In this document: positions 39,301 through 53,190 of the stretch, piece by piece
How the letters are laid out: the number at the start of each line of letters is the position of its first letter
How positions within the stretch are numbered: position 1 is the stretch's first letter
Assembly: GCA_013397935.1 (NCBI GenBank)
Contig: VZRN01005202.1
Span: 1,990,673-2,054,672 of the forward strand
From: Dasyornis broadbenti
Lineage: Eukaryota > Chordata > Aves > Passeriformes > Dasyornithidae
Reading direction: 5' to 3'
DNA: 64,000 nt
Notes under the pieces: generated by a model
What the model saw: only the letters and a program-made list of their open reading frames with translations
What the model was told of the DNA's origin: nothing
The model's database searches: none
Position numbers and translations under genes: made by a program

Positions 39301-42300
39301 TAGCCAACCAATGTTACATTAAAAGAAAACATCACAGCAGCTTTCTCAAACTTGCAATTATATCTTTATTAGTAGATTCTTAAACAGACTCCCCAAAAGA
39401 CATGTCACTATGTAGATACACTGCCAGGATCAGAGACTGAAGTTTTACTTAATCTAAAAAGAGCTTTTTACTTCCATTGCATACCATATGAGAGTGTGTA
39501 TGTGTGTGTATATAAATATATAAAAATAATGAAGCGACTTAAATGTATTCATTCTGATTTCATCTGATGAAGTGTTTTATTTTTAACAATTTACAGGAGT
39601 TCTTAACAGAGCTCTTTGCCGCTACGTAAAAAGTAGCAGAAGCATGGAATAGGCACATGTCACTTAACGGAGGAGAAGTGAAACTACACTTAGCTAAATA
39701 GTGGGTGGGGGAGAAATTATTTTTGTCCCACAGGATTCAGTAAGAGATGACGGAAACATGGACTTCCCCTGGAAAAAGCAAATGCTTAGGCAACTGTACT
39801 TCACTATAAAAATATCAGAATACAAAACTTTCTGGAAGCTCTTTTGGGTTTTGCATTTATATTCTACATGGAAGATGTAGGAAGGTTCAACAGAAAAAAA
39901 AATTATGCCTACATGTGCTCAAACTAACTTTAGCCACAACCCGTGAATAAGAAACCAGAAGCTGCTTCTTGAAGAACCTAGATTTTCCTTAAACAACTGA
40001 TTCTAAAGAAAAGATCTTAAGCTACTCAGAAGCAACAAGGCAAAGAACAGAAGGGAATCCAAAAATGTGTGCCCTTGCCAAATGATGTAATACACGACTG
40101 AGGTTTAAAAAGTCATGGTAGGGAGTAAGGTGAATACAGAGCAGTCATATACCATATCACACAATAACAGAACTAGGAGTACCTGATGAAGTTAGTAAGA
40201 GATTGACTCACAACATATTAAAGAAGTATTTCTTCATTTTTACTACTCACAAGCAGTGAACTGCTAGAACTTGCTGTCACATGAGACTATGGAAGCAGAC
40301 AGTATCATCGGGTTCAAAAAGGCAAGTTCATAGACAAGAGAAGTTCATAGACAATGGGGACATAAGCGATGTACCCACCAGCATGATCAATTTAACAAAT
40401 ATAGATGGTGGAGGAGTAAGCAAAGAAAGCACTAAAAGAGGTGGCTGGGCTTTCATGCTCTTCCTAAACAGCATCACTTATTCCTACTGCCCAAAACAGA
40501 ACATTAGATTGGATCCAATGCGATCTGACCATGCAGGGTATTTTTCACGTTCTTATGAGGTTATCACTAATATTTGTAACGCCTTAACACATTAATTTCT
40601 CCCCTTGTCCCATTTTTTATTCTTGAGCAGCTGACTTGAAGAAAATCTCCTCCCTCTGGCTAAAGTCCTATCTGGACATGTGAAGAAGAGTAACAAAGTT
40701 AGCACCCCAACAAGGCTTCATAGCAAGGACAGGCAGGACACAGAGCAAAGCCACACTCGGAGATATCAGCATTTAAGAGCAGAGTTATTTGTCCTACTGA
40801 GTGCAGCCATTGGTAGTCTATATGACAACTGAAGGTGGTTTGCACAATGACTGCAAAAAGAGAAATTAAAGATTTCAATACACACAGATACTAGTACAAC
40901 TGCCAATACCTACCACCACCCTCTGGAAGAAGCCAGCTTCCAACTGCTTTTAGTACTGGCTTTTTAGTACAGGCATAATCAGCTCCCTTGCAGTGAACAT
41001 CACCTCCAAGACAACAAAGCTGTAGCTCTGAACTCCACATACCCTCTTCCAAAAGAATAAATAGTCCTTAAGAGAGGCTGGAAAACGGTGTAGCAGCAAA
41101 CTTTGGAGGACAATCTTTACTGTAACAATACCCAAGTACCAGCATTATGTCATACAGAAATCTGGTACCTGACATCATCTGTAGTCTATAGGGAAGTTAA
41201 TGGCTTACTCACTAATTATAAAGCCCAAAGCACTAAAGCCTCGAAACTCAGGTAATTTTGAGCAAATGCTGTGCTGAAAATATTAGAGTATTTTAAATCA
41301 CGTGGGTTGATACATTCTTAAACATATGCTCAGAACTTGACATTCAATGTACGTAAGACCCTTTTAGGCAATGGAATCCCCAAATGCATTGTAAATTGCA
41401 AGGCAATTATATGCTGGTGGTTAAAAGATGTATAATTAAGAGGACTGAGCTCAGAGCTTCACACACTGCATCCAAACAAAACCCACGACTAAAAGGTCTT
41501 TACTGTGTTGTTTTGCATTTGCTAATACTAGCCCAAATAAATTGCCTGGTGTGCTCATGACATCTCACAGACAAGGCACAAATCATCTCCAAATGTTTCC
41601 AAACCCATCAGCTTGGAGCCAGAAGTGGGATGTGGACCTACAAGAATCTCAGCTTTTCCACAAACACAAGTAACCATAAATAGTAGTTTTGTCAATTCCT
41701 CTTGACCAAGAAAGAACAAGTATCTGCCACTGTCAGACCTGTTTCCTGAAACTAAGCAAACACACAGAGTGCAAGGTGTTTGAAAACATGGAATTTCATC
41801 CACTCCAAGATGAACAGGAACCATAAAATTGATGACAAAAAGACATGGAGTTTGCTACCGTATCGCAAAACTTTTCTATCAGTATCAGTAAAAACTATAC
41901 TTCTAAGAAGAAAGCAAAAACATTCATCTTTTTCTATTTGCTAGCAACTAATACCTCTCTTGGAAATGTGTTCTATCAAGAGAAGCTGCACTGTGTCTAA
42001 CTGTGATCAACATCAACAGCACAAAGTAGTAACTTCTGTCCCTATGCTGTGATCTAACCGTAAGTTTGGCTTAGCTCTAGTCTTTCAGCAGCTCAATTCT
42101 CTACTACACTCGGCTACCAAACCAAGACTGCTGTAATTGTGGAAACGAGAATCTTTTTGTCAGTAAAAGCATTCAAGTTGAGACAGAGAACGCTGGGAAG
42201 CAACCAAAGTCAACTACAAGAGTTCCTGTACAGAACACTTTTATAAAGTAGAGTACAGCCCTTACTCAAGAAGGCCTCTGAAGTGCAGGTACACATGCAA

Positions 42301-45300
42301 GTGCCCTGACAGATCAAGGCATTCAACATGTTAAGACCTTACAAGATATTTTTAGTTACCACCTGGAATCGTATTTTGGACTAGTTTTTTTCATATGTTA
42401 AGGTCTACCTAGGAAGGAAGAAGCAGCATTGCCCTCATTCTGCCTTTTTAGAAAGCTTATTACTTCAGCTCTGGAAAAAGGCAGTTTACAGTGCATAAGG
42501 ATGTCCAACATATTAACAGAAAAGCAGCAGAATATTTGAGGCAACACTGGTAAGACAGATTATGTTTTAGAATATAACACAATAAATACAGAATTAAATT
42601 TAAGCATTATTCCTAACAACAGTAACAGCTAGAGATCTTACAGACTTGTAACTAGTTACAATCAAGAGCATAAAACATAATTATGAGGAGGGAAAATAGA
42701 ACTCTTTTTGTTCACAAATTGAACAGGTTCTTTTTGTTTTCCTACACTAAATGAACTTAAGCAGGAATTTTCATTTCAGCTGATTCACTCACCTGTACCT
42801 CATAATACCTTAGAGAAAATCTGACAAAGATACCCCAAAGCCTAAAATACAACAAACATTTAAGAGTCTTAAGAATTTTAGAAACTTCAGAAGATTTCTA
42901 AAGAAAAAAGATCTTAGGTGGGAAGATTCATAACTATTGCCAAGAGTACATTCCTAAAGATTTCCAAAAATGTAATTTCCTAAACACGGCTATTCCTGAC
43001 CTAAGGTTCAAGATGGGTTCTGTATCTTGAAAGTCCTTTGAACAAGGATTTCTCTATTTGAGCAGAAGGTCCCAGACCCCTCTCCTGCAATCAAATCCTC
43101 ACAGGGAGATTCTCATGCACACATATTTCAACCGAGTTATAAACAGGCCTGGGTTTTGCCAGGATGAGCAGAGCTGCAAAGAGGTGGCCTTCAGATACAG
43201 CAACAAATGGAACTTTTAGGCCACTGCAACATGACAGAAATGTACTTTAAAAACATTATCTCAAAATACCAAAAGCATGATCCTGAGATAAAGCAGAGAT
43301 TAAACATACCACAACACACCTTGCATGTGTACTTGGGGGAAAAAAACTCCAAGTCTTTTATTTATTCAAATAACAGATAACCTGCCCTTCCATATGATGT
43401 TAAATAAAATACCTTTGTCTTATTTTTAATCCCAATACTACAAAGACAAATAAGCTTATTTTCACACAACACAGTATCATTCTTGCTTCAGTAGGAATAC
43501 TCAATAAATAAACCAATAGAGCTCCTCACAGAGGAGCCTTTCAGCAGGTATAAGCTATTGGAGTTTCTGTTTGGTCTTAGGATAATTTGTTCCTCCTGAT
43601 GATTTCCCATACCATGAGAGCATGGTATATGCAGTTCTGTACGACCAGGCCCCACATACAAACTCATTCATTCATCACAAAAATTCTGAACATCAAAATA
43701 ACCCCCAGTACGTAAATTTTGGGTTTCTTTCTGTAAATAATTTAGCTTTACAATTAATAAAACTTGCGTGATCTTTGTAAACATTACAAACAGTTCATGC
43801 AAAAGGCTAAATGTCACCAGGTTGTAAGTGACAGCTTCATACAAAACACGAGCGCCCCGGTTCAGCCACCAGCAGTGGTACCTGCTGGGTATGGCCTTAG
43901 CATGAACCACTGCCAGTACAGGTGAGCCTATAGGGAAAGGCACCTGTCTACAGGGAAACGGTGCATTGCCCTAATTTTGTCAGTTTTAAGTCCCCCATCC
44001 TCAAAAATTGAAAGGCCTTAAAATAAAGCCTCATTGCATGTTGTTCAGTAACAAAGTTAGAACTAACTCTGTTTTAATCAGATGGTACAATACAAGGCTT
44101 TAAGGTGAGTGTTACTGTCACTTGCAAAATTCGTTTGAGGTTACTTGCACAAAGTCATTATTATTTTGACCTAAAAGACACATTAAGGAATATTTGACCA
44201 AAACGCGCCACCTCCCGCATTAGAAACCGGAGCTATTTCACCTGTGCGGGGTGAAGTGCGTTGGTGGGTCTTCCAGTGCACTCACTTCACAACTACCAGA
44301 CGTTCTTTTCCCTGAAAAAAAACGATCCTTTCATTTTCAGTCCTGGGGGGCAGCAGCACCTCACAGAGACCCCCACCCCAGCGGGACCCCAGTCCACAGG
44401 GACAGTTAGGGTGCCCAGTGGGGCCTTAAGAGGGAGCCAGACACAGCCCTTGCTATGTAGGGGCTACTGAGGCGATCCCCTCCCCTGGCTGAGGTGCCAG
44501 TGGGCTGCTGCCCCTGTCCCGTTAACGGGTCCTGGGACAGTGGGGTGGCTGAGGGACCCCAGCCCGGCCCCGGCACAGCTCAGGCGGCCGCCGGTCCCGG
44601 TATGTGCCGGGGCACGAAGGCGCGGCCAGGGCACCCCCGCTACACCTCGATACCTGCTCCGGGGGCTGGCCCGGGGCCCCCCGTGCTGGCAGCTTCGGGG
44701 GCGGGGGGGGNNNNNNNNNNNNNNNNNNNNNNNNNNNNNNNNNNNNNNNNNNNNNNNNNNNNNNNNNNNNNNNNNNNNNNNNNNNNNNNNNNNNNNNNNN
44801 NNNNNNNNNNNNNNNNNNNNNNNNNNNNNNNNNNNNNNNNNNNNNNNNNNNNNNNNNNNNNNNNNNNNNNNNNNNNNNNNNNNNNNNNNNNNNNNNNNNN
44901 NNNNNNNNNNNNNNNNNNNNNNNNNNNNNNNNNNNNNNNNNNNNNNNNNNNNNNNNNNNNNNNNNNNNNNNNNNNNNNNNNNNNNNNNNNNNNNNNNNNN
45001 NNNNNNNNNNNNNNNNNNNNNNNNNNNNNNNNNNNNNNNNNNNNNNNNNNNNNNNNNNNNNNNNNNNNNNNNNNNNNNNNNNNNNNNNNNNNNNNNNNNN
45101 NNNNNNNNNNNNNNNNNNNNNNNNNNNNNNNNNNNNNNNNNNNNNNNNNNNNNNNNNNNNNNNNNNNNNNNNNNNNNNNNNNNNNNNNNNNNNNNNNNNN
45201 NNNNNNNNNNNNNNNNNNNNNNNNNNNNNNNNNNNNNNNNNNNNNNNNNNNNNNNNNNNNNNNNNNNNNNNNNNNNNNNNNNNNNNNNNNNNNNNNNNNN

Positions 45301-45538
45301 NNNNNNNNNNNNNNNNNNNNNNNNNNNNNNNNNNNNNNNNNNNNNNNNNNNNNNNNNNNNNNNNNNNNNNNNNNNNNNNNNNNNNNNNNNNNNNNNNNNN
45401 NNNNNNNNNNNNNNNNNNNNNNNNNNNNNNNNNNNNNNNNNNNNNNNNNNNNNNNNNNCGCCTCCCCGCCCGCCCTGCACCCTCCGCACCGCCTGCCGCG
45501 CTACGCGAGCCCGGGGATGCAGGCCGGGCCTGGCTTAC
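36326..45538 (-). other. INO80D: INO80D 5'UTR intron
   Basis: About 9.2 kb between a likely noncoding first exon (donor AAG|GTAAGC at 45539/45538) and the start-codon exon. Contains a GT/TA microsatellite near 39495-39530 and an imperfect duplication of agtcttatttttg at 38993-39047. No conserved coding exon was recognised. Further noncoding exons cannot be excluded, and part of the intron is in the N gap. Confidence 0.65.
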
Positions 45539-45540
45539 CT
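44575..45540. promoter_or_regulatory. INO80D: CpG island at the INO80D promoter, with assembly gap
   Basis: Very GC- and CpG-rich sequence (for example cggcggccgccggtcccgg in the left part and ctgccgcgctacgcgagcc in the right part) flanks 748 Ns at 44711-45458. The surrounding window is A/T-rich, so this is a classic housekeeping CpG-island promoter and intron-1 start. The 341-396-residue open frames here are artefacts of reading through Ns. Confidence 0.85.
44711..45458. other. Assembly gap (748 N)
   Basis: Run of Ns inside the CpG island. GC-rich promoters are commonly lost in short-read bird assemblies. The true length may differ from the number of Ns. Confidence 0.98.
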
Positions 45541-45950
45541 TTCCAGCTGCTTTTTTTTCCCTCCTCTCTCTCCTCTCCCCCCTTTCCCTCTGTTGGGCTG
45601 ACAGATCAGAGTTTCCTCCCCAGCAGAGGGACTGGGAATGTGCTCGGGCTCTGTGCTGAGGAGCTGCTGCCCCCCTGTCTCTGAGAAGATCCTGCTTTTT
45701 GTGGGGAGGAAGCTTTAGGGGCTCTTTATTATTTTAAAACTACAAAGTGCTCAGAGGGTAGGTGATTATTAAGGGGAATCCCTGAATATATTCTCCAGCA
45801 AAGAAGGCAGGGCTGCTGGGGCTGCTCAAGAAGAGAGCCAGCAGCCTCCTATAGCACCACTACAGGCACCGAGAGGACATAACATCAGAGAGCGGCTCCT
45901 CTGCCCTCCAAAACAACAACTTTCCTACCATCTTGGAGGTAGTAGAGAGG
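45539..45950 (-). other. INO80D: Probable noncoding first exon of INO80D; 5' end approximate
   Basis: On the minus strand a purine-rich segment runs to GCTGGAAAG|GTAAGCC, a strong splice donor at the edge of the CpG island. A CCAAGATGG motif (minus strand, 45928-45936) resembles the YY1 site often found just inside transcription starts, in the usual orientation. The base skew also changes near 46.0 kb. The start at about 45.95 kb is inferred from these cues only. Confidence 0.5.
45928..45936 (-). promoter_or_regulatory. YY1-like motif
   Basis: CCAAGATGG on the minus strand, matching the AAGATGG core of YY1 elements found near the start of many CpG-island genes. The orientation agrees with INO80D transcription. 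Short motif, so chance occurrence is possible. Confidence 0.4.
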
Positions 45951-48603
45951 GAGAGAGGGAGGGGGAAAAAAGTACAGAAGGTTTTTATAAAGTGTCAGTT
46001 TGGAGGAGGGAGCCAAATGGCCAAAAAAAAAAAAAAAATTATCATTTTGTGACTTTTTATTTTAAATAAAAATAAAATACAAAGGCTTGTGGCTGAAGAA
46101 ATTTTTTTTTAATTACCTGTAAAGATCAACTCTCTGGAAAAAAAAAAAATTAAAGGAGGTACGGTAAAATATATATATTTTAGTAACTTTGTTGTTCTTA
46201 AGACCATGTATTTTTTCCTGTATTTATAAAGTTGATAACTTTTTGGTTATTGTGTGATGATTCTATAAATTAGTGTGTAATTGTGAAAGTTTCTGTAACT
46301 TTTGTTTTGGTACTCGTAATATTAGTAAACAGCTGAGATTGATGTCGGATAGTTTAGTGTAACTGTACCATAACGTCTTTCTCTCTCTCAAGGCATTGTA
46401 AATAAAATTGGATGTACAGGTAGGAGAAAAACCTTTTTTATTTTTCTTTTTATTTTTACTTTTTTATTTCTTTCCAGAGTAGGCTATGTAGAGAAATTAT
46501 GTGGGATTTAATGCAAGTGGGAGGAACCTGTGATAGATATCTGAGAAATTATGCTGTCATAAATTTAGCATTGTCTGCCCTTCAGCATGGGATGTGAAAA
46601 AACAGAACTCATAGCAAGAAATTTGGGGGCAATTATAGAGTTTTGTTTTTAATGTTTTCAAAGCGCTTTGCAGCCTTCTAAAAATCTGTTTTGGTTCTTT
46701 TTAAGTTACTGTTTTGATTTGGGGGCTTTGTTCTTGATATTTATGGATATTATTCTTGACTTACAGAGTTGAGAAATGCTATAAATTTGTACGACAGTGT
46801 CTTGTAATATATATTAATACTGTTTTTCTTCGTTGCAGATGTTTTTATTAGATTGTAAAATATGTATTAAATGCTGTCAAAAGAATGTGAGGTGCTATGG
46901 TGTATCTATAGGTGAAGACACTGTTTGCTGTATTCAGCAGAGCTGTGATAATGTTTCTTGAAGTAGTATTATGCACAGCCCTGTTCAGAGATGAACTGTA
47001 AAGATGCCTTTTTATTTATCCCGAAGGAAGAGGAAATAATTAGGAAACTAATGAGCTATACATTGAGTTTTTTTCCATTGTAAAACTTATTCAGGTGGTA
47101 TAGCTTAATTGAACTGCAGTCAGGTTAAGGTCGTATGGATGAAGGTACTGAATTACTTAGTATATTATCCTCTGCCAAATCTGAAATATATTGGTTTAGT
47201 TCAGTTCTTGTAATCTTTAAAAAAAAAAAAAAAATGCCCTATTTAGACACAACCACTTTTCAAAACATACTTTGAGTTTGCCTAGCCTGCACAGTGAGCG
47301 TAGTTTGTGTGTTCACAGTGGGTTTTTCATTTAGATAAATAAATTTTAATTAAAGTATAATTAAAAGTCAGCTGGTCTTTGTGTCAAACTGTTTGTTTTT
47401 TTGTTCAGCAGGATTTTGTTTAGATTATGGTTAGTCTACCTAGCACATTTTAGTAATCCAGAGTGTTGCATTCTATGGAGCTATTGCATGGGAGGTGTTT
47501 TCTGTATCAAATTATTAATCTGTTAAATGCATAATTCTGCAGATGTTAGAAAACAACAAAACCCCAAATATGTTGCTCCTATATTGTATTTCAAAAGATT
47601 TTGTATAGAAGTAATGCAATAATTAGGTGCTTTATGATTTTACCAGTCATTATTGTATGCTTTGGAACACGAAGTATGATGATTCTTCTTGTAAGCTATT
47701 TCAACAAAACTTACTTTTATATCCTATACCTGAAATTCGTTACAGAAATGACAGGTATTGCAGATGTTGGTCAGGTATGGGATGACTGAAAAGCTGCAAA
47801 CCCTTTGAAATACTGCAAATAAATTATCTCAATTGATTTTGATTTAAGAATTCAACAAATGCAGCATAAACAAGTTTTTCCTTTTATTCTAAATAGATAA
47901 AGGACCAAATTCTCAGACCCTAGTTTTGCAAGTGCTTGCAGGCCTGATTACTAATTCAGAAGTGTTTGAAGGATCACTCTGTAATTTGTTGCAGAAAACT
48001 CTTACCAAGTCAGTAGGATTTTGCTGGAGTACCAAATTCAAGTTTCCGCACGAAGTGATTTCTTGTATCTACAGTTGTGTTTAATAAGAGAATTGCTATT
48101 TCCAGCTGTAATTCAGTAGTTCAGTATAATGCAACTACAGTTCAAGATCTCTTCATTGGGCTATTAAGATGTTTTTTGTGTTTTAGGAAGAGAGGCACAC
48201 CATGAACAACTAATCTATGCTGCATCTCTCCGTGGTACTCTTGAGAATATCTGTACAGCACACTTAGTATCTTGGAATTGTATTTTTTAAATGGGATGCA
48301 GATGACACAACATTTTAGAGAAATGGCTATGAATGCACTTGAGAACCTGAGTACAGAAACAATATTAAACCTTTTCTTTGGCTTATGTGTTTGATTTGCA
48401 GATACTGACTTTAATTGGATTACTTGCATGCCTAAACTTAAACATGCATCATAGTAGCATTACACATTTTGATGACATCTTGAGATGTATGTCATGTGTG
48501 TTAATTGTGAAGCCAGAAGCTTAATGCCAAGCAAAGGGGAAACATTTTGAATCTAGTTTGGAATAGGAAAACTTGAAATGGGATACTTTTAGTGTCTTAT
48601 ACC

Positions 48604-48662
48604 AAAAAAAAAAAAAAAAAAAAAAAACAACANTGAGTGGGAAAGAAAAAAAAAAAAAAAAA
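48604..48662. repeat. Adjacent poly(A) tracts with one ambiguous base
   Basis: A24, then caacantgagtgggaaag containing an n at 48633, then A17-18. The same pattern of homopolymer plus lone n as at 3597-3662, suggesting an assembly join. Confidence 0.8.
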
Positions 48663-51600
48663 GAAAGATCAGTCTTTTTGAGGAGAAGAAAGTTAGGATG
48701 AAAAATTTGCCAGATCTCAGTTCCGTGGACTATTGTGTAATCATCAACAGAGAAATTAAAATTTGTACTTTATGGATAGAGAAATTTATCTAACAAAACT
48801 TTATTTACTTGAGAGTAATTTGCTTTTCATGAACTTACTAAAAGATGCAAGTATTATTTAATTGGTTTACTGAAAATAAAATGTTACACAGTAACAACCT
48901 AAAGAAGCAGTCTGCTAGCTTTAGTAATGTAGAGTGAAAAGGTTTAAAAAAAAACAGACAAGGCTCCTAAATTGGGACAGACATTATTTTGATGGGTAGA
49001 GCAGTGCTCTGAAATTACAGTGTGCAAACACAAAGCACGAAAGATCCCCTGTACAACATTCAGAATTCTATTCTGGAACTTCCATTACTTCGCCACAGAA
49101 TAGGTCTGTGTGCCTTGCTTTAAATCGGCCTCATCCCTGGACCAACTGCTCCATCCAGTAAACTTACTGTACGCTTGAGCACAGAGTGGTCAGAGAACAT
49201 TAATGTTCTGTAAATCACAGGTTTCTGGGTAATGAGGCATTCTGTGCTGATGTGTCTCACTTGTATTAGTAGTGAGACAGAGGGCAGTGACACAGTGAAT
49301 AAGCTTTGTGAGTCTAATAAAAGCAATGAAATAGGTGCTTTAGGTTGTACACTGGAGGAGGCTGCATCAAGAAATGAACCTTGACTCTCTCCCAAGGTCA
49401 TATGCAACCCAAATGCAGACCTCAAGAATTTCTGGAGCATGACTTTGTGCATGTGATGAGGAGTCTCGGGTTCTCCACAAATAGTGTTATAATGTCGGCA
49501 TCTTGGTATTATTTCTTGAAAGATACGTACTGAGGGAACAGTTCCAATGTCTTCAAATGCTTGTGAAAGGGATTATCAATTTCTTTAAAATGCAGGTGAA
49601 TGTTGTGAAGGGGAAGAACAACTCTAAGTGTATAGACGTTAGAGACTTTTATATCCAGAGGGCCACATTTATATAGATCTTGTCTTTAGGCATTTAAAGA
49701 CTGAAAAGGGTGAGAAATTAAATAAAACCCAATGTTATGATACATTCTTCTAAGCAATGTCTTGAGCAGCTGTTATGTGGTATTAGTTGATTTAATTGTG
49801 GCAAGTTCTGGGGTAAAGCTAACCATTAAATCCCAGCATATTAGTATTATGGAAAAATGCTTATTCTTATTTTTCAGCAATTCTTTAACATGGACATTTT
49901 ATAGCAATTGTTGCCTCTTGTATATCTGTGTTTCAATTACTCTGTCTGCTGCAGTTGTACGTATTTGATAACAAGCGTGCTTGTTGCCAGTTTTCCAAAC
50001 AGCAGAGTCCATACATTAAAAACACTGTCTACAGTCTGAGGATTTTTCTCAAGGAAATATACCCAAGCTGTGACATAAATTGAGCTTCTTAATTCAGCTG
50101 CTGAACTCCTTCAGGCCCATGCTTCAGTGCACTCCTGTGTGGCAGATGGCACAGCTGAAAGTATAGGACAAGGCATACCTACAACAGAGTAACTTTGCTT
50201 TACTTCATTTAAAGTCCTAAATGCTAGCAAATCAATACGAAGTACAGATGACTAGCCTTGTTTTCCTGAGTCTTAGAGGCTTCATTAAAGGTTTTTTGAG
50301 CAATGGGAATTTTGCTGTGGGTTTTCGTAGGAGTATAGCTGCAGAAGTATTTAACCAATTGGGAGCAGACGTATGCTAGCTATTACATGATAATATAATT
50401 AATTGATAGTGAACTATACTGAAAATAGTAATTAACTAAGACTTCACTAATCTGTTCTTCGTTATCAGTGTGTATTTTAATTTGCACTAAATAAATGGTA
50501 TTGTCTTCCTAAAGCTCAGCAAAGACAAAACAGTAAGACTGTTAATTGTGGGAAGGTTGTCCAGAGTACGCCGGGCATCTGTGGAGACTTCTTTAAATTG
50601 AGGACAAATGAATGGAATAAGCTATCCCAGCAGAATGCTCTAATACTATTCCATTTCGCTGGGAAGCCCTCTGTTAATTCAAAGTACACTATTATATTTT
50701 TACTATCTGCTTCTGTCTATTGATATTTTATTAACTGTAATTGTAGTGGTTAAGAAGCTCCACACTTTATCACCAGTCCTTCTCTCTGCTCATAGTCCGG
50801 GTATTCACTTATATTCAGCTTGCAGAGGGTCTTGGTCACCACTTCAAGTTGGAAGGATGAGAATTCCCACTAGGACCAAATCAGTGGTCTCTTAAGACTT
50901 CTGAAAGTAGCTTCCAACAAAGGTGTGGAATATCGTGTGATAGATAATTGAGAAATAAAAAGCATGTAGGACAGGACTTTTCAAAAATAATTGAAGCTGA
51001 GCTAACATCAAAGCATAAGGCTTAATTAGTGCTTAAGGTCATAGGATTCAAGTGGATTTTGAAAGTTATGTGTTACAAAAGAAGCTTCTTGTTCTTATTG
51101 TGTTTCTTTTTGATAAGTGGTTCTTATCTGTGATCCATTTCAAACATAAACACAGGTGTACAGCCGGTGATAAGAAGAAATAAAACTATTTCTTTGAAAT
51201 ATTATTTAAGTATATTCAAAATTCAGTATTGGCTGGGTGAGGAGATACCTCTGCTATCTCTTCTGCGTCCAAATCTCAGTATTCTCAGCATTAGGTGCTA
51301 TGAGTAGATGCTTACACATAGCTGTAAGAAAACATAATAACTATAAACAGTGTTTAGCATAGCAGGCTTTGCTGATTATGGAATCACTCATTTTGTTTGA
51401 ATCACAAGGCTTTATATATGTTACTTATGGCTCCCTGTGCTATTTTTCTGTGGTGTTGAGCTATGGAGAGTTGGAGTAACCTGGGTAGTTTGGGACACTT
51501 TGCTGACATCATTCCATCAGCTAATAGGTGTTACTGTAAATTGTCCTTTGGATGAAACCTTACACAACAGAAAGGACCATGACTTGTGTAAGCCCACACA

Positions 51601-53172
51601 CAGCGAAGGATTTGGTGTTCATTTTTGAGCAAAGTCTTCCTTGTGACTCTGTAAACTTCAGTGTTTTGTTCGCAAAGGTACTTGTGCTCATTTGGCATTT
51701 CATTATTATTATTATTACTACTACTACAACTAATCTGTTAACATCTATTAAAAATTAATGATGGTGTGTTTTGTTTGGCTTTGTTTTGGTTTTTTTGTTG
51801 TTTTTAAATAGGAATTTAAAAATTATGTCTTGAGCAATGCAACTTCTCAGGTAATTCTGGGAGAACTTACGCATTTTGATGTTTTGTGGGGTTCTTGTAC
51901 TCCTTATAAAAAACTTATTGCAGTTGTCAGTGAAGTCCTTAGCTTTCTGCTGCTCTCCAGAATTCTCCATTTACTTATTACATTTTTTTTCCACGATGGT
52001 AGTCACCATGAAGTCCTCTTCTATCCGTTTGCTTCTTAGCACTTTCTCTGTTTGTCCTGTCAGTTCCTTGAAAGAGTCAACTTTCAACCCTTCATCACTA
52101 CAGGTGATTTCAGCTAATTGCATATTCGAAAGACAACACAACAAGTCATTATTAAGAGACTGTCTTATTTAGGGAGAGGATGTTTTCGCTTGGTCATTGT
52201 TTGGAGTATCTTATGAGGAACAGGGGTGTGGGGACAGGGATGAAGTTATATTACCTTTTCCATTTGGTTTAAGGCTGATGCCAGCCTGCCACTATGCTTT
52301 TCCTTTAGAGCAATGATCCTGAGCTGCTTTTCTGTTGGTTTCAACATTAAAATACAGCACATCCCCCAAGCAAGCATATAGCAGACAGTCTTGCAAGAAT
52401 CTTACCAGCCTCAGAAGAGGTGCTGATCCCAAATCTTTTACTTCCTGGGGAAATGCTACAGACACTTTTCTTTTCTGCCTTGAGCTGTGCTTCAAAATAC
52501 ATTTAAAAATAAGTCAATTACAACTATTTTTACGAATGGGCTAATTTTGCTGGACATTTCAGAGTCTTGCTGAGGACATACCTGTTTGACTTGAACTCCA
52601 TTAGGTTTCTTCTTAGTGAAGAAGCTCATTACACTGCTCAGGGTTTTAAGCACTCTCCCTTTGGAACTACAGGGTTGCATGTATGGGATGCTGGTGCTTT
52701 CAGTAACGTGGCTATTGAACAGGGTTTGGGGTTTTTTTTTAATTTTGTTTGGTTTGAAATCACAGCTTTAGACTTAAATGCTTAAATCTACCTGCAGTTA
52801 TAGTTTCTCTTAATCTGACTGCACCTGGCCTAAACTTACTTGACAGTATAACTGCTTTGTCTGGTTTTACCTTGAATTAACACACCCTTTGCCTTCTTTA
52901 CTCCTCACAACCACCTGCTGAAGACAAGACTACAAAAAAGCAAGATTTAATCTAAGTCATGTTTGGGGTTAATAGTTTGCACACGAGAGCTATGTTTACA
53001 CAGGGCTGTGTTCAGAAAGGAGAATACTTAATGACCAACTCCATCCATCTCTCCCCAGACACAGTCCTGTTCCTTGGCAGGCTGTACAGGCAGGAGTGCA
53101 CAGGGGCAAGCGAGATCAATGTTCGTGCACCTGCAGTGACTGGCGGTGCACCCGGTGTGAAGTTCTGCCAGT

Positions 53173-53190
53173 TGGCCACCAGGTGGAACC
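53173..53190 (+). promoter_or_regulatory. CTCF-like binding motif
   Basis: tggccaccaggtggaacc matches the CTCF core CCACCAGrkGG, with the favoured TGG extension upstream. It lies in a small GC-rich island between the two genes, a plausible insulator position. Based on consensus only; occupancy unknown. Confidence 0.5.

Noticed and set aside
40281..40595. 104-codon plus-strand frame in the 5'UTR intron
   Set aside because: No family recognised, contains a local duplication (gttcatagacaa twice), no exon signals that extend it.
44464..45684. Four open frames of 341-396 codons over the CpG island
   Set aside because: Mostly translated Ns; the flanks are GC-rich sequence with no protein similarity.
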